Assembly (NCBI RefSeq): GCF_009669325.1
Contig: NZ_SZWE01000002.1
Location: forward strand, 124,001 to 188,000
Direction: 5' to 3'
DNA from: Roseovarius bejariae
GTDB taxonomy: Bacteria; Pseudomonadota; Alphaproteobacteria; Rhodobacterales; Rhodobacteraceae
DNA length: 64,000 nucleotides
The stretch's first letter is position 1, and each line of letters begins with the position of its first letter. The notes beneath the pieces were generated by a model that made no database searches, was not told the origin of the DNA, and was given only the letters and a program-made list of their open reading frames with translations. Below are positions 36,266 through 46,425 of the stretch, in pieces. A program made the translations under genes and the position numbers.

Positions 36266-36766
36266 TTATTCGATGATCATCAGTGGCGCGCCATATTCCA
36301 CGGCGGCGCCGTCTTCGACGAGGATACGTTTCACGGTGCCGCCGCGTGGGGCGGGGATGTGGTTCATGGTTTTCATGGCCTCGACGATCAACAGGGTATC
36401 ACCTTCGGCCACCTTGTCGCCTACGCTGACGAAGGACGGCGCGCCCGGTTCGGCCTGCATATAGACCGTGCCCACCATCGGCGAGGTCACCGCACCGGGA
36501 TGGCTGGCCGGGTCTTCGACCGGGGCGCTTTCGGCAGGCGCTGCTGCGGGGGCGGCGGGTGCAGCGGCAGGGGCCGCTTGCGTGACAGCCGGGGCAGGGG
36601 CGCTGACCTGTGCCACGGTTTCCTGGCGGCGGCTGACCTTGACGTTGAGCGAGTCGTTTTCGCCGTAGTCCCTTTTGACCGCAAGCTCGGTCAATTCGTT
36701 GTCGTTGAGCACTTCGGCAAGAGCCTTGATGAAGGCGACATCGGAGTCATGGGTTTTGTTCGGCAT
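36266..36766 (-). CDS. accB: Acetyl-CoA carboxylase biotin carboxyl carrier protein
   Basis: A BCCP of about 166 residues: an N-terminal helix ([20 protein letters not shown]), an Ala/Pro-rich flexible linker (about residues 68-93) and the biotinyl domain with EAMKTMNHI, whose Lys carries biotin, and the thumb region typical of AccB. Start MPNKTHDSD is more likely than an ATG 16 codons upstream. It heads the accBC operon. Confidence 0.96.
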   Translation of the reverse strand: MPNKTHDSDVAFIKALAEVLNDNELTELAVKRDYGENDSLNVKVSRRQETVAQVSAPAPAVTQAAPAAAPAAPAAAPAESAPVEDPASHPGAVTSPMVGTVYMQAEPGAPSFVSVGDKVAEGDTLLIVEAMKTMNHIPAPRGGTVKRILVEDGAAVEYGAPLMIIE

Positions 36767-36936
36767 CGGGTTCCTCGACCGTTGCGGCAGTTTTGACAGG
36801 TCTACCGCGTTCATGATTTTGGCCGCTTATAGGGCAAGCGTTTGCCTGAGAAAAGTAGGCAATCGTCCTGCAAAATGGGCTAATCCACATCGGATTGCGA
36901 GGGGGAAAATTAAAAAAGCTGACCCAACGTCGCCTT

Positions 36937-37479
36937 TCACAGCGGCATGCCGGACAATTTGGCCACCAACTCGGCCAGTTTCCGCGCGCCGAACTTCTCC
37001 AGCAGGCGCGCGCGATAGACTTCGACGGTGCGGTAACTCAAGCCCAGTTCAAGGCCGATTTCCTTGGAGGTCAGCCCCCGGCAGGTCAGGATCGCCACCT
37101 CGCGCTCGCGCTGTGTCAACTCCACCAACGGGCGTTCCTCAGACAGGTCGGCAAATGACCAGATGCCACGCTGGAACGGATCGTCGGGGGTAAGCGATTG
37201 CCCGCGCACCCGGCACCAGAACAGCGTGCCGTCGCGACGCTTCATCACCCGCTCGTCAGAATAGCGCCCGGTCTCGCGCATTGCGGCAAGCGCGCGCTCG
37301 CCAATTCGGCTGTAATCCTCGATCGACGGATAATAGCGCGCCAAGGGGACACCGGCATAATCCGCCGGGCTGTCGCCAAAGATTGCCGCGAATTGCAGGT
37401 TCACATGCCGAATGATCCGGTTTTCCAGCACGGCAAGGCCCACCGGGGCGTGATCGAAGGCAAGCTGTGTGTTTTCCAT
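36937..37479 (-). CDS. PAS-LuxR transcriptional regulator
   Basis: A 180-residue regulator: one PAS domain (APVGLAVLENRIIRHVNLQF, RRDGTLFWCRVRGQSL, residues about 5-115) joined to a LuxR-type helix-turn-helix (LTQREREVAILTCRGLTSKE, IGLELGLSYRTVEVYRARLL). There is no receiver domain, so sensing is through the PAS fold (redox, light, gas or small ligand). It lies between accB and queC; the target is unknown. The ATG at 37479 begins exactly before the PAS core. Confidence 0.88.
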   Translation of the reverse strand: MENTQLAFDHAPVGLAVLENRIIRHVNLQFAAIFGDSPADYAGVPLARYYPSIEDYSRIGERALAAMRETGRYSDERVMKRRDGTLFWCRVRGQSLTPDDPFQRGIWSFADLSEERPLVELTQREREVAILTCRGLTSKEIGLELGLSYRTVEVYRARLLEKFGARKLAELVAKLSGMPL

Positions 37480-37562
37480 ATCCGCTTTATGCCCGGGAAA
37501 TGCTGCATATGCAAAGGTCCGGCGCTTGCCAAAACCCGCCAAACCCCTTAGATGCGCCCCAT

Positions 37563-37600
37563 GCGGTCGCAGCCTACCCGCTCAAAACAAGGACTAAATA
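37563..37600 (+). promoter_or_regulatory. Possible preQ1-I-like leader of the que operon
   Basis: GCGG (37563-37566) can pair with CCGC (37578-37581) around the loop TCGCAGCCTAC, followed by the A-rich tail TCAAAACAAGGACTAAATA and the queC ATG. A short stem, an AGC-CTACCC-like loop and an AAAAC-AAGGA tail containing the ribosome site resemble preQ1-I aptamers, but the tail lacks the usual ACUA pairing. Low confidence. Confidence 0.3.
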
Positions 37601-38299
37601 ATGAAAACTCTTGTCATCTGCTCGGGCGGGCTGGATTCCGTCACGCTTGCCCACAAGGTCGCCGCCGAACGCGAATTGGCGGGGCTGGTGTCGTTCGACT
37701 ATGGCCAACGCCACGCCAAGGAACTCGACTCCGCCGCCGCCTGCGCCGCGCGCTTGGGCGTACCGCATCACGTGATCGATATTCGCGGCGTCGGCGCGGC
37801 GCTCTCCGGCTCGGCGCTCACCGATGATCTGGACGTGCCCGATGGCCATTACGCCGAAGACACCATGAAGGTCACCGTCGTGCCCAACCGCAATGCCATC
37901 ATGCTGGCCATCGCCTTCGGCATGGCCGCGGCGCAAAAGGCCGGGGCCGTCGCGGCGGCTGTCCACGGCGGCGATCACTTCATTTATCCCGATTGCCGCC
38001 CCGGCTTCATAGACGCCTTCCAAACCATGGAAAACAAGGCGCTTGAGGGGATGGGCGAGGTTGAACTTTACACCCCATTCGTCACCATCTCGAAGGCCGA
38101 GATCGTCACCGAAGGGGCCAGGCACGCGACCCCCTTTGCCGAAACATGGTCCTGCTACAAGGGCGGCGATCTGCACTGCGGGCGCTGCGGAACCTGCGTG
38201 GAACGGCGCGAGGCCTTCCACCTTGCCGGCATCGAAGACCCCACAGACTACGCCGACCCCGATTATTGGCGGCAAGCCACCGGAACGGAGGGCGCGTGA
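37601..38299 (+). CDS. queC: 7-cyano-7-deazaguanine synthase
   Basis: A 232-residue PP-loop ATPase: VICSGGLDSVTLAHK (PP motif SGGLDS), PNRNAIMLAIA, and the zinc cluster CYKGGDLHCGRCGTC. It turns 7-carboxy-7-deazaguanine into preQ0 with ATP and ammonia. First gene of queCDEF, which contains all steps from 6-carboxytetrahydropterin to preQ1; GTP cyclohydrolase I must be elsewhere. The stop overlaps queD by one base (TGATG). Confidence 0.97.
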   Translation: MKTLVICSGGLDSVTLAHKVAAERELAGLVSFDYGQRHAKELDSAAACAARLGVPHHVIDIRGVGAALSGSALTDDLDVPDGHYAEDTMKVTVVPNRNAIMLAIAFGMAAAQKAGAVAAAVHGGDHFIYPDCRPGFIDAFQTMENKALEGMGEVELYTPFVTISKAEIVTEGARHATPFAETWSCYKGGDLHCGRCGTCVERREAFHLAGIEDPTDYADPDYWRQATGTEGA

Positions 38300-38655
38300 T
38301 GTACACGATCACCAAGGAATTTCACTTTTCCGCCTCGCATCAACTTTTCGGCCTGCCCGAAGGCCACCAATGCGCGCGCCTGCACGGCCATAACTATATC
38401 GTGGTGGTGGAACTGAAGGCCGAGGACCTGAACGCCCACGGTTTCGTGCGTGACTACCTCGATCTGGCACCGCTCAAACGCTATATCGACGACGAGTTGG
38501 ACCACCGCCACCTCAATGACGTGCTGGGCGATGACATGGTCACCGCCGAACGTATGGCCAAGCATTTCTACGACTGGTGCCGTGCCAAATGGCCCGAGGT
38601 CAGCGCCGTCAAGGTCAGCGAAACCCCCAAGACATGGGCGGAATACCGGCCGTGA
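38299..38655 (+). CDS. queD: 6-carboxy-5,6,7,8-tetrahydropterin synthase
   Basis: A 118-residue PTPS-family enzyme with zinc histidines in HFSASHQLF and LHGHNY, catalytic Cys in CARLHGH and the DHRHLND motif. It converts 7,8-dihydroneopterin triphosphate to 6-carboxytetrahydropterin. Its start shares a base with the queC stop and its stop overlaps the GTG start of queE. Confidence 0.96.
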   Translation: MYTITKEFHFSASHQLFGLPEGHQCARLHGHNYIVVVELKAEDLNAHGFVRDYLDLAPLKRYIDDELDHRHLNDVLGDDMVTAERMAKHFYDWCRAKWPEVSAVKVSETPKTWAEYRP

Positions 38656-39380
38656 GCGACGACACCACCATCCGCGTCTCCGAGATTTTCGGGCCGACCA
38701 TTCAGGGCGAAGGCGCCCTGATTGGCGTGCCCACGGTTTTCGTGCGCACCGGCGGCTGCGATTACCGTTGTAGCTGGTGCGACAGCATGCATGCCGTCGA
38801 CAGCGCCTATCGCGACACGTGGAAACCGATGGCGGCCGAGGATGTGATGGCCGAGGTGGAGGCGCTCTCGGGCGGCACGCCCCTGACGGTGACGCTTTCG
38901 GGGGGCAATCCGGCGATCCAACCTTTCGGCCCGCTGATCGAGATGGGCCATGCGCGCGGCTACCGCTTTGGCCTCGAAACCCAAGGCAGCGTCGCGCGCG
39001 ATTGGTTTGCCGACCTCGATATGCTGGTGCTCAGCCCCAAACCGCCCTCCAGCGACATGCAGGTGGATTGGGAGATTTTCCAAGCCTGCGTTGAGGCCGG
39101 GCAGGGGGCCGACACGGTCCTGAAAATCGTGGTCTTTGACGAGGCGGATTACCTCTGGGCGCGCGATGTGGCCGCGCGCTACCCTGATCTGCCCGTCTAC
39201 CTGCAACCCGGCAACCACACGCCCCCGCCGCCCGAGGATGACAGCGCACTGGTGGACCAAGAAGGTGTGGATGCGCGCATGCGCTGGCTGGTGGACCGGG
39301 TAATTGCCGACAATTGGTACGAGGCGCGCGTCCTGCCGCAGTTGCATGTCATGCTCTGGGGCAACAAACGCGGCGTTTGA
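38652..39380 (+). CDS. queE: 7-carboxy-7-deazaguanine synthase
   Basis: A 242-residue radical SAM enzyme. [20 protein letters not shown] is the family entry and [12 protein letters not shown] holds the CxxxCxxC cluster motif; [10 protein letters not shown] is the SAM-binding segment. It contracts the pterin ring of 6-carboxytetrahydropterin to CDG. The start is GTG 38652 overlapping the queD stop (GTGA). A pair of Pro-rich residues ([10 protein letters not shown]) near residue 190 is a loop insertion seen in relatives. Confidence 0.95.
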   Translation: MSDDTTIRVSEIFGPTIQGEGALIGVPTVFVRTGGCDYRCSWCDSMHAVDSAYRDTWKPMAAEDVMAEVEALSGGTPLTVTLSGGNPAIQPFGPLIEMGHARGYRFGLETQGSVARDWFADLDMLVLSPKPPSSDMQVDWEIFQACVEAGQGADTVLKIVVFDEADYLWARDVAARYPDLPVYLQPGNHTPPPPEDDSALVDQEGVDARMRWLVDRVIADNWYEARVLPQLHVMLWGNKRGV

Positions 39381-39391
39381 GGAGAGAGACA

Positions 39392-39856
39392 ATGAGCGAC
39401 GATATTTACCAGAACCTCACCCAATTGGGCAGCGACACGGTACAGCCGCAAAGCCCCGACGAGGCCGAGCTTGAACGCGTCCAGAACCCGCAGGCCGATG
39501 TGGCCTATAACGTGCGCTTCGTGGCGCCTGAGTTCACCTCGCTCTGCCCGATGACAGGGCAACCCGATTTCGCGCATCTTGTGATTGATTACGTCCCCGG
39601 CGAATGGCTGGTGGAAAGCAAATCGCTCAAGCTGTTCTTGGGCAGCTTCCGAAATCACGGGGCTTTCCACGAAGATTGTACCGTGACCATCGCCCGCCGT
39701 CTGGCCGATTTCCTTGAGCCGCAGTGGCTCCGTATCGGGGGCTATTGGTATCCACGCGGCGGCATCCCGATTGATGTGTTCTATCAGACCGGGCCACAGC
39801 CCGAGGGCGTCTGGATTCCCGATCAGGGCGTACCGCCCTATCGTGGGCGGGGCTGA
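39392..39856 (+). CDS. queF: NADPH-dependent 7-cyano-7-deazaguanine reductase
   Basis: A 154-residue unimodular Que[17 protein letters not shown] contains the nucleophilic Cys and the general acid, [20 protein letters not shown] is the substrate and NADPH motif. It reduces preQ0 nitrile to the amine preQ1. GGAGAGAGAC precedes the ATG, 11 bp after queE. Last gene of the queuosine precursor operon. Confidence 0.97.
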   Translation: MSDDIYQNLTQLGSDTVQPQSPDEAELERVQNPQADVAYNVRFVAPEFTSLCPMTGQPDFAHLVIDYVPGEWLVESKSLKLFLGSFRNHGAFHEDCTVTIARRLADFLEPQWLRIGGYWYPRGGIPIDVFYQTGPQPEGVWIPDQGVPPYRGRG

Positions 39857-39887
39857 GAGGCCCCACCCGAATGCGCGCTATGCGCGA

Positions 39888-40160
39888 TCAGCGGCAGGGC
39901 GCGCGATAATAGGTGCCGTCGCCATTTGCGTAGGCGCAGGTGTTGTTGGTGCGGTTCCGCGCCACCAGAGCACCCGCCGCAGCCCCGGCAAGGGTTGAGA
40001 CCACGACCCACTCATTGTCCGCGCCAAGAACCTTGGCGCTGACAAGGCCAAGACCGCCCCCGACAAGCGCGCCGGTCATTTCGCGTTCCTGTTCGACCGT
40101 CATGCAACCGGCAAGGCCGGTCAGGGCCACGAGGCCAAGTACTTTGATGCTGATCTTCAT
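39888..40160 (-). CDS. Glycine-zipper lipoprotein
   Basis: A 90-residue lipoprotein: lipobox LTGLAGC after a typical signal peptide, then a glycine-zipper region (TGALVGGGLGLVSAKVLGA, STLAGAAAGALVARN) and a Cys-bearing tail (NTCAYANGDGTYYRAPC). Resembles small outer-membrane SlyB/YMGG-like lipoproteins. AAGGAGA lies 5 bases before the ATG. Convergent with queF. Confidence 0.85.
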   Translation of the reverse strand: MKISIKVLGLVALTGLAGCMTVEQEREMTGALVGGGLGLVSAKVLGADNEWVVVSTLAGAAAGALVARNRTNNTCAYANGDGTYYRAPCR

Positions 40161-40307
40161 AATGTCTCCTTCATCTTTTGAAGTGCCCGCCAATCCTAGC
40201 ATGGAGGCATGGGACATCGTGGCGGAAATCATGGTTGATCAATGCTCATGCGCGAATATTTGCTGACGTGTTTAATGGGGGTGCCCCGTTGTTTGTCCTT
40301 ACTCGGG

Positions 40308-40343
40308 CGAAACGTACGAAACGCGCGTACGTTTCGTACAACT
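40308..40343. repeat. CGTACG-rich inverted-repeat element, copy 2
   Basis: CGAAACGTACG (40308-40318) and CGTACGTTTCG (40326-40336) are a perfect 11-bp inverted repeat, flanked by GTACAAC and CCCCGTACGCC. Similar in composition to the element at 27823-27906. The rest of the 394-bp gap (40161-40554) holds the acsA terminator and no visible gene. Confidence 0.65.
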
Positions 40344-40497
40344 TTCCCCGTACGCCCTGTTAATCCGCCGGGGTGCAGTGAAAAATACCGACGCCATACC
40401 GACGTTATGCCGACGCGATGCCGCTGGAGATTTTTGTTGTTAACCAATGGCTTGTGGGTGATTCGCACGAATCTGACCTTCGGGCCGGGGAGAGCCG

Positions 40498-40533
40498 AAA
40501 AAAATCCCCGCACGACGGATCGCGCGGGGACTT
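40498..40533 (-). terminator. Rho-independent terminator of acsA
   Basis: On the minus strand GTCCCCGC, a 12-base loop, GCGGGGAT and then a run of T (positions 40498-40504 are A on the plus strand). It lies about 22 bases after the acsA stop. Confidence 0.8.
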
Positions 40534-40554
40534 TCATCAGCGATGTCCGCCAAC

Positions 40555-42504
40555 TCAGTCGCGGTTCATCCGGTTTTCGATCAACTCGTCCACAACGCTG
40601 GGGTCGGCCAGTGTCGAGGTGTCGCCAAGACTGCCATAGTCGTTCTCGGCGATCTTGCGCAGGATGCGGCGCATGATCTTGCCCGACCGGGTCTTGGGCA
40701 GGCCCGGGGCCCACTGGATGAGGTCCGGCGCGGCAATCGGGCCAATCTCTTGGCGGACCCAGGTACGCAGCTCCTTGCGCAGGTCGTCGCTAGGCTCCTC
40801 GCCCGACATCAAGGTGACGTAGCAATAGATGCCTTGTCCTTTAATATCATGGGGGTAGCCGACCACGGCGGCCTCGGCCACCTTCGAATGGGCGACCAAT
40901 GCGCTTTCCACTTCCGCGGTGCCCATGCGGTGGCCCGAGACGTTGATCACATCGTCGACTCGGCCCGTGATCCAGTAATCGCCATCCTCATCCCGACGGC
41001 AGCCGTCCCCGGCAAAGTAGTAGCCTTTGTAATCCGAGAAATAGGTTTTCTGGAACCGCTCATGATCGCCCCAGACGGTGCGCATCTGCCCCGGCCAGCT
41101 GTCTTTCATGCACAGCACGCCTTCGGTTGGGTACTCGTGGATTTCCTCACCGCTGGTGGGTTCAAGCACCACGGGCTCTACCCCGAAGAAGGGCTTCATG
41201 GCCGAGCCGGGCTTGGTCGCATGGGCGCCGGGCAGGGGGGTCATCATGTGGCCACCTGTCTCGGTCTGCCACCATGTATCGACGATCGGGCAATTCCCTT
41301 TGCCAACAACCTCGTTGTACCAGTTCCAGGCTTCGGGGTTGATCGGCTCACCCACGGTGCCCAGAACCTTCAGGTCGCTGAGGTCATATTTTTCAACGAA
41401 TTCAGTGCCTTGCCCCATCAGTGCGCGGATGGCGGTCGGGGCGGTGTAGAACTGATTGACCTTGTGCTTTTCGCACACGGCCCAGAACCGGCCGGCATCC
41501 GGGTAGGTGGGGACGCCTTCGAACATCAGCGTGGTCGCGCCATTGGCCAGCGGGCCATAGACGATATAACTGTGCCCGGTGACCCAGCCCACATCGGCAG
41601 TACACCAGAAGATATCGCCATCGTGGTAATCGAAGGTGATTTCATGCGTCATCGAGGCCCAAACCAGATAGCCGCCGGTCGTGTGGACCACGCCCTTGGG
41701 CTGCCCGGTCGACCCGGAGGTGTAAAGGATGAACAGCGGATCTTCGGCGTTCATTTCCGCGGGCGGGCAATCGGCGTCGACCTTTTCCAGCTCTTCGTGC
41801 AGCCAGTAATCATCGTTCGAGCGCCAAGCGATCTGATCGCCGGTGCGCTTGACAACAAGGCATTTCACGTCGTCGGTGTCGTGCAGCAGGGCCTGGTTAA
41901 CGTTGTCTTTCAGCTTGGTGCGGCGGCCACCGCGCGGTGCGGTATCGGCGGTGATGACCAGCTTGGCATCACAACCGTTGATCCGTGCGCCAAGGGCGTC
42001 AGGCGAAAAGCCCGCGAAGACGATGGAGTGAATGGCCCCGATCCGGGCGCAGGCCAGCATGGCATAAGCCGCTTCCGGGATCATCGGCAGGTAGATCACC
42101 ACGCGGTCCCCCTTGCCAATGCCGAGGTTCTTGAAAACATTGGCCATTTTGCAGACGTTCTCGTGCAGCTCATTATAGGTGATGTGCTGCGCTTCGTCCG
42201 TGGGGTCATCGGGCTCCCAGATGATCGCGGTCTGGTCGCCTCGTGTGGCAAGGTGACGATCGATACAGTTGGCCGCGACGTTCAGGCTGCCGTCTTCGAA
42301 CCATTTGATCGAGACGTTGCCGAAGTCGTAGTTGACGTTCTTGACCTTGGTGAAAGGCTTGATCCAGTCCACACGCTTGCCATGTTCGTTCCAGAAACCT
42401 TCGGGGTCCTTGATCGAGGCGGCGTACATTTCCTCGTACTTCGCGGCGTCTACGTGAGCATTCGCAACCAATTCGGAGGAGGGGGGATAAGTTTTGTCAG
42501 ACAT
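40555..42504 (-). CDS. acsA: Acetyl-CoA synthetase
   Basis: A 649-residue AMP-forming ligase: the P-loop-like [15 protein letters not shown], adenylate motif [34 protein letters not shown], and the C-terminal [14 protein letters not shown] whose Lys is the site of regulatory acetylation. It activates acetate to acetyl-CoA. I chose ATG 42504 (AAAGG six bases upstream) over an ATG six codons earlier. It sits beside a Liv-type ABC transporter and a CrbS-like sensor set, which points to acetate or short-chain acid metabolism as the theme of the block. Confidence 0.97.
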   Translation of the reverse strand: MSDKTYPPSSELVANAHVDAAKYEEMYAASIKDPEGFWNEHGKRVDWIKPFTKVKNVNYDFGNVSIKWFEDGSLNVAANCIDRHLATRGDQTAIIWEPDDPTDEAQHITYNELHENVCKMANVFKNLGIGKGDRVVIYLPMIPEAAYAMLACARIGAIHSIVFAGFSPDALGARINGCDAKLVITADTAPRGGRRTKLKDNVNQALLHDTDDVKCLVVKRTGDQIAWRSNDDYWLHEELEKVDADCPPAEMNAEDPLFILYTSGSTGQPKGVVHTTGGYLVWASMTHEITFDYHDGDIFWCTADVGWVTGHSYIVYGPLANGATTLMFEGVPTYPDAGRFWAVCEKHKVNQFYTAPTAIRALMGQGTEFVEKYDLSDLKVLGTVGEPINPEAWNWYNEVVGKGNCPIVDTWWQTETGGHMMTPLPGAHATKPGSAMKPFFGVEPVVLEPTSGEEIHEYPTEGVLCMKDSWPGQMRTVWGDHERFQKTYFSDYKGYYFAGDGCRRDEDGDYWITGRVDDVINVSGHRMGTAEVESALVAHSKVAEAAVVGYPHDIKGQGIYCYVTLMSGEEPSDDLRKELRTWVRQEIGPIAAPDLIQWAPGLPKTRSGKIMRRILRKIAENDYGSLGDTSTLADPSVVDELIENRMNRD

Positions 42505-42543
42505 GTCAGACCTTTTTGTCATAATACGGTCAATGGTTAGGGA

Positions 42544-42579
42544 CCTGCCCGGTAGGATGCAACCCTAGGTCCGGGCAGG
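42544..42579 (-). terminator. Hairpin between livF and acsA
   Basis: CCTGCCCGG (42544-42552) and CCGGGCAGG (42571-42579) enclose a nested TAGG/CCTA stem. It is just after the livF stop on the minus strand; no T run follows, so it may be a partial terminator or an mRNA-stabilising hairpin, with acsA possibly receiving read-through. Confidence 0.55.
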
Positions 42580-42589
42580 GGCGCGCGCA

Positions 42590-43345
42590 TTAGATCGCCA
42601 GATACTCAGCGCGCAGTTCTTCATTTTCAAGGACTTCTGCAGCCGATCCATCGAAAACGATGGAGCCGGTATCAAGGATCACCGCGCGGTCCGCCAGTTC
42701 CAGGGCGCGGACGGCATTCTGTTCCACCAGAACCGTGGTGATACCCTGTTCCTTGATGATACGCAGCGTTTTCTCGATTTCGTCCACGATCACCGGCGCG
42801 AGGCCCTCATAGGGTTCGTCCAGCAGGAGAACCTTGATATCGCGCGCAAGGGCGCGGGCAATAGCCAGCATCTGCTGCTCGCCCCCCGAAAGGGTTATGC
42901 CCTCTTGCTTGCGGCGCTCGCCGAGGCGGGGAAACAGCTCGTACAGGCGTTCGATCGACCAACCGATGGGCGGTGCGATCTGGGCCAGTTCAAGGTTTTC
43001 TTCGACCGTCAGACCGGGAATGATGCAGCGATCCTCGGGCACAAGGCCGATCCCCGCCGCGGCGGCCTGATGGCTTTTCATATTGTGAAGCGGCTGGTGA
43101 TCCAGCCAGACTTCACCATGGTTGACCTGCGGGCTGTCCATGCGCGCAATCGAGCGCAGCGTGGTGGTCTTTCCGGCCCCGTTCCGGCCCAGAAGGGCAA
43201 GGATTTCGCCCTCGTGGACGTTGAAGCTGATGCCTTGGACGATGTAACTTTCGCCGTAGTAGGATTGCATATCCCAGACCGACAGGAAGGCCGGAGCGGT
43301 TTCGGCGTAGTTCTTGCCCTTGGAGAAATCGGGTTTGACGTTCAT
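42590..43345 (-). CDS. livF: Liv-type ABC transporter ATP-binding protein (LivF)
   Basis: A 251-residue ATPase: Walker A GRNGAGKTTTLR, signature LSGGEQQMLAIARAL, Walker B VLLLDEPYEGLAP and the switch His region VEQNAVRALEL. It has an N-terminal extension of about 18 residues before the usual start. Energises uptake through LivH/LivM. Last gene of the five-gene transporter operon. Confidence 0.93.
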   Translation of the reverse strand: MNVKPDFSKGKNYAETAPAFLSVWDMQSYYGESYIVQGISFNVHEGEILALLGRNGAGKTTTLRSIARMDSPQVNHGEVWLDHQPLHNMKSHQAAAAGIGLVPEDRCIIPGLTVEENLELAQIAPPIGWSIERLYELFPRLGERRKQEGITLSGGEQQMLAIARALARDIKVLLLDEPYEGLAPVIVDEIEKTLRIIKEQGITTVLVEQNAVRALELADRAVILDTGSIVFDGSAAEVLENEELRAEYLAI

Positions 43346-43360
43346 CTCGTGATCTCCTTC

Positions 43361-44116
43361 TTACGCCGTTTCGCCAAGATAGGCTTCGCGGACCTTCGGG
43401 TGGCCCTTGATCTTGTCCGGCGTGTCCTCGACCAGCGGTGTGCCCTGCGCCAGAACGGTGATCCTTTCCGCAAGACTGAACACAACATGCATGTCATGCT
43501 CAATGATCGCGATCGTGATGTCACGTTCGTCCTTGATCTGCTTGAGCAGGTCGATGGTGTTGTTGGTGTCCGCCCGGGCCATGCCCGCCGTCGGCTCATC
43601 CAGAAGCAACAGACGTGGCTCCTGCGCAAGACACATGCCGATCTCAAGCCGCCGCTTGTCGCCGCGGCTCATCGAGGCGGAATGCATATGCCGCTTGTCT
43701 GCCATGTTGAGGCTTTCCAGCATATGTTCGGCGTGCTCCACGATCCCTTTCTCGTTGGCGGTGCCTTCCAGGGCATGCATGCGGAAGGCTCCGTCGCGCT
43801 TGGCAAAGATCGGGATCATCATGTTTTCCAAAACAGTCAGGTCGCCGAAGATTTCTGGCGTCTGAAACACCCGCGAGATGCCCATCTGGTTGATCTCGTA
43901 AGGCTTGCGCCCCAGTACGCTTTGGCCGTCGAACATGACGCTGCCAGTGTCCGGGATCAGCTTGCCCACCAGACAGTTGAGCAGGGTGGACTTGCCAGCC
44001 CCGTTGGGGCCGATGATCGCGTGGCAGGAGTTCTCTGCCACGCTGAGGTTGACGTCGCCAAGGGCCTGAAGGCCACCGAAGCGTTTGTTGACGTCCTTGA
44101 CTTCAAGAATGCCCAT
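43361..44116 (-). CDS. livG: Liv-type ABC transporter ATP-binding protein (LivG)
   Basis: A 251-residue ATPase: Walker A GPNGAGKSTLLN, SMSRGDKRRLEIGMCLAQ as a divergent signature (SRGDKR instead of SGGQQR), Walker B LLLLDEPTAGMA and IEHDMHVVFSLAERI with the switch His. The altered signature also occurs in the urea/amide and related HAAT-family ATPases (UrtD-like). Overlaps nothing; 12 bp after livM. Confidence 0.92.
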   Translation of the reverse strand: MGILEVKDVNKRFGGLQALGDVNLSVAENSCHAIIGPNGAGKSTLLNCLVGKLIPDTGSVMFDGQSVLGRKPYEINQMGISRVFQTPEIFGDLTVLENMMIPIFAKRDGAFRMHALEGTANEKGIVEHAEHMLESLNMADKRHMHSASMSRGDKRRLEIGMCLAQEPRLLLLDEPTAGMARADTNNTIDLLKQIKDERDITIAIIEHDMHVVFSLAERITVLAQGTPLVEDTPDKIKGHPKVREAYLGETA

Positions 44117-44128
44117 CGTTGGCCCTCC

Positions 44129-45334
44129 TTATTCCGCGGGTTCGGTGCTGGTGGATTTATCGGACTTGTCATCGTTTCTCTTGCGGCGGAAGGCGCGCGC
44201 GATACGTTGACCGCCCTCCACAAGCCCGCCAGGCAGGAAGATGACGACCAGCATGAACAACAGGCCCAGTGTCAGGTGCCAGCCCTTGCCGATGAAGGGG
44301 TGGATCAAGGCCACGACCACATCTTCAAGACCGTCTGGCATGAAGCTGACCCAGTTGTGCAGAACGTTGTCGTTGATCTTCGAGAAGATGTTCTCGAAGT
44401 ACTTGATGAAACCTGCGCCCAAGACCGGGCCGATCAGGGTGCCGGCGCCGCCCAGGATGGTCATCAAAACCACCTCGCCCGAAGCCGTCCACTGCATCCG
44501 CTCGGCCCCGGCCAGAGGGTCCATCGAGGCCATCAGGCCGCCCGCCAGACCGGCATACATGCCCGAAATCACGAAGGCCGCAAGTGCGTAGGGCCGTGCG
44601 TTCAGGCCGGTGTAGTTCATCCGGGTGTTGTTGGACTTGATCGCGCGCAGCATCATCCCGAAGGGCGAACGGAAAATCCGGATCGCGAGGTAGAAACTAA
44701 GCAGCATGATGATTGCGCACAGGTAGTACCCGGCGTTGAATTGAAAAGACCAGGGTCCAAGCGCCATTTCGTAGGTCGACCGCATCTCAAGGCCAAACAG
44801 GTTGGTCACCGGAATGCCGCCATCTACCGAGGCACTGGCGCCCAGAATACGCGGGTCGTCCAACGTCAACTGCAGGCCGGTTTCGCCGTTGGTGATCGGC
44901 GTCAGGACCGAATAGGCGAGGTTAAAGCTCATCTGTGCGAAGGCCAGTGTCAGGATCGAGAAGTAGATGCCCGACCGGCGAAGAGACACGAAGCCGATCA
45001 GCAGAGAGAACAGTCCCGCCACGATAACCGACAGGATGATCGCCGGCAGCACGTTCATGCTGAGCAGTTTGAACATCCAGACGGCCGAGTAGGAGCCGAC
45101 CCCCAGAAAGGCCGCGTGACCGAAGGACAGGTAGCCGGTCAGACCGAACAGGATGTTGAACCCGATGGCGAATATCCCGAAGATGACGAAGCGTTGCATC
45201 AGGTCCGGGTAGCCAGCGTTGAACTGCGCCATTGCGCTGTCCGCCGGGAAGGGGTTGAGGATAAACGGCGCGCCCAAGGCGAGGACCGCAGCGATGATCA
45301 GGAGAGACGCGTCTTTTTTGTTCAATCCCAGCAT
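44129..45334 (-). CDS. livM: Liv-type ABC transporter permease (LivM)
   Basis: A 401-residue permease with about ten hydrophobic helices and the LivM signature [21 protein letters not shown] long loop (residues about 150-205, [20 protein letters not shown] to MALGPWSF) and a Lys/Arg/Asp-rich C-terminal tail ([18 protein letters not shown]) are present. It follows livH by 3 bp, so it is coupled. Confidence 0.92.
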   Translation of the reverse strand: MLGLNKKDASLLIIAAVLALGAPFILNPFPADSAMAQFNAGYPDLMQRFVIFGIFAIGFNILFGLTGYLSFGHAAFLGVGSYSAVWMFKLLSMNVLPAIILSVIVAGLFSLLIGFVSLRRSGIYFSILTLAFAQMSFNLAYSVLTPITNGETGLQLTLDDPRILGASASVDGGIPVTNLFGLEMRSTYEMALGPWSFQFNAGYYLCAIIMLLSFYLAIRIFRSPFGMMLRAIKSNNTRMNYTGLNARPYALAAFVISGMYAGLAGGLMASMDPLAGAERMQWTASGEVVLMTILGGAGTLIGPVLGAGFIKYFENIFSKINDNVLHNWVSFMPDGLEDVVVALIHPFIGKGWHLTLGLLFMLVVIFLPGGLVEGGQRIARAFRRKRNDDKSDKSTSTEPAE

Positions 45335-45337
45335 GGT

Positions 45338-46378
45338 TTAGTCCTCCATCACGCCTTTGCGGCCCATCAGGCCACGGGGGCGCGTCAGCAGAATGATGAT
45401 TGCGACGAGATAGATGATGATCTGGTCGATGCCGGGCAGGATGGCCTTGACCTCGTTCATGGACGCAAAACTCTCCAGAACACCGAGCAGGAAACCGGCG
45501 GAAACGGCACCGGGTAGGCTGCCCATGCCGCCGACCACGACCACAACGAAGCTGAGGACAAGGAAATCCATGCCCATGTGATAGTTGGGCGAGTTGATCG
45601 GGGCATACATCACCCCGGCAAGGCCCGCGACTGCGGCGGCGATACCGAACATGATGGTAAAGCGCTTGTCGATATTGATCCCCAGAAGGCCCACGGTTTC
45701 GCGGTCGGCCATCCCGGCCCGCACGACCATCCCGAAGGTGGTGAATTGCAGGAAGGCAAAGACCGCACCGATGATCACCGCGGCGAAGGCAAAGTAGACC
45801 AGTCGCCAGTAGGGGTAGATGATAGCATTGGGATCAAAGCCCAGCAGAACGCCAAAGTCGAACGATCCTCGGAACACCTCGGGGGCCCCGGTCGGGATCG
45901 GGTTGGCGCCGTAGAAATACTTGATGATTTCCTGAAGCACGATCGCGAGGCCGAAGGTCACCAAGATCTGGTCGGCATGTGGACGCTTGTAAAAATGCTT
46001 GATCAGGCCACGCTCCATGATGAAGCCGATGCCGATCATGATCGGGATAGAAAACAGGATCGCAAGCGGAACGGCCCAGTCGATGATGCTGGCTCCGATG
46101 TCGGGGCCGAACCAAGCTTCGACATAGGGCGTTTTGACTTTCAGGGGGTTCCCGAGAAAGTCAGTCTTTGTTTCGTCGATGGTCTCATAGCTGAGGTTCA
46201 GGATTTTCGACAGTGTGACGGCGCAAAATGCACCGATCATGAACAGCGCCCCGTGGGCAAAGTTCACAACGCCGAGCGTACCGAAGATCAGCGTCAGGCC
46301 AAGGGCGATCAGCGCATAGGCCGAGCCTTTATCGAGGCCGTTTAGAATTTGTAGGATGATTGCGTCCATTGTTCCCAC
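45338..46378 (-). CDS. livH: Liv-type ABC transporter permease (LivH)
   Basis: A 346-residue permease: LNGLDKGSAYALIALGLTLI, FGTLGVVNFAHGALFMIGAF, and VVVGGMGSLPGAVSAGFLLG are LivH/UrtB-type signatures. A soluble insert around residues 60-90 (ETIDETKTDFLGNPLKVKTP) is longer than in E. coli LivH. The start may be the ATG three codons in. It is separated from the binding-protein gene by a strong stem-loop. Confidence 0.92.
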   Translation of the reverse strand: MGTMDAIILQILNGLDKGSAYALIALGLTLIFGTLGVVNFAHGALFMIGAFCAVTLSKILNLSYETIDETKTDFLGNPLKVKTPYVEAWFGPDIGASIIDWAVPLAILFSIPIMIGIGFIMERGLIKHFYKRPHADQILVTFGLAIVLQEIIKYFYGANPIPTGAPEVFRGSFDFGVLLGFDPNAIIYPYWRLVYFAFAAVIIGAVFAFLQFTTFGMVVRAGMADRETVGLLGINIDKRFTIMFGIAAAVAGLAGVMYAPINSPNYHMGMDFLVLSFVVVVVGGMGSLPGAVSAGFLLGVLESFASMNEVKAILPGIDQIIIYLVAIIILLTRPRGLMGRKGVMED

Positions 46379-46425
46379 CCATGGGTTAAGAAGTGCGGTG
46401 GTGAATCCGAAGCTGCCGGATTGGA

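Noticed and set aside
40543..42540. A 665-codon plus-strand frame opposite acsA
   Set aside because: Acetyl-CoA synthetase motifs on the minus strand are complete; the plus frame is a shadow.
42905..45517. A long plus-strand open frame (870 codons) across the transporter genes
   Set aside because: It is antisense to livF, livG and livM, which have unmistakable ABC motifs; its translation has no recognisable domain.
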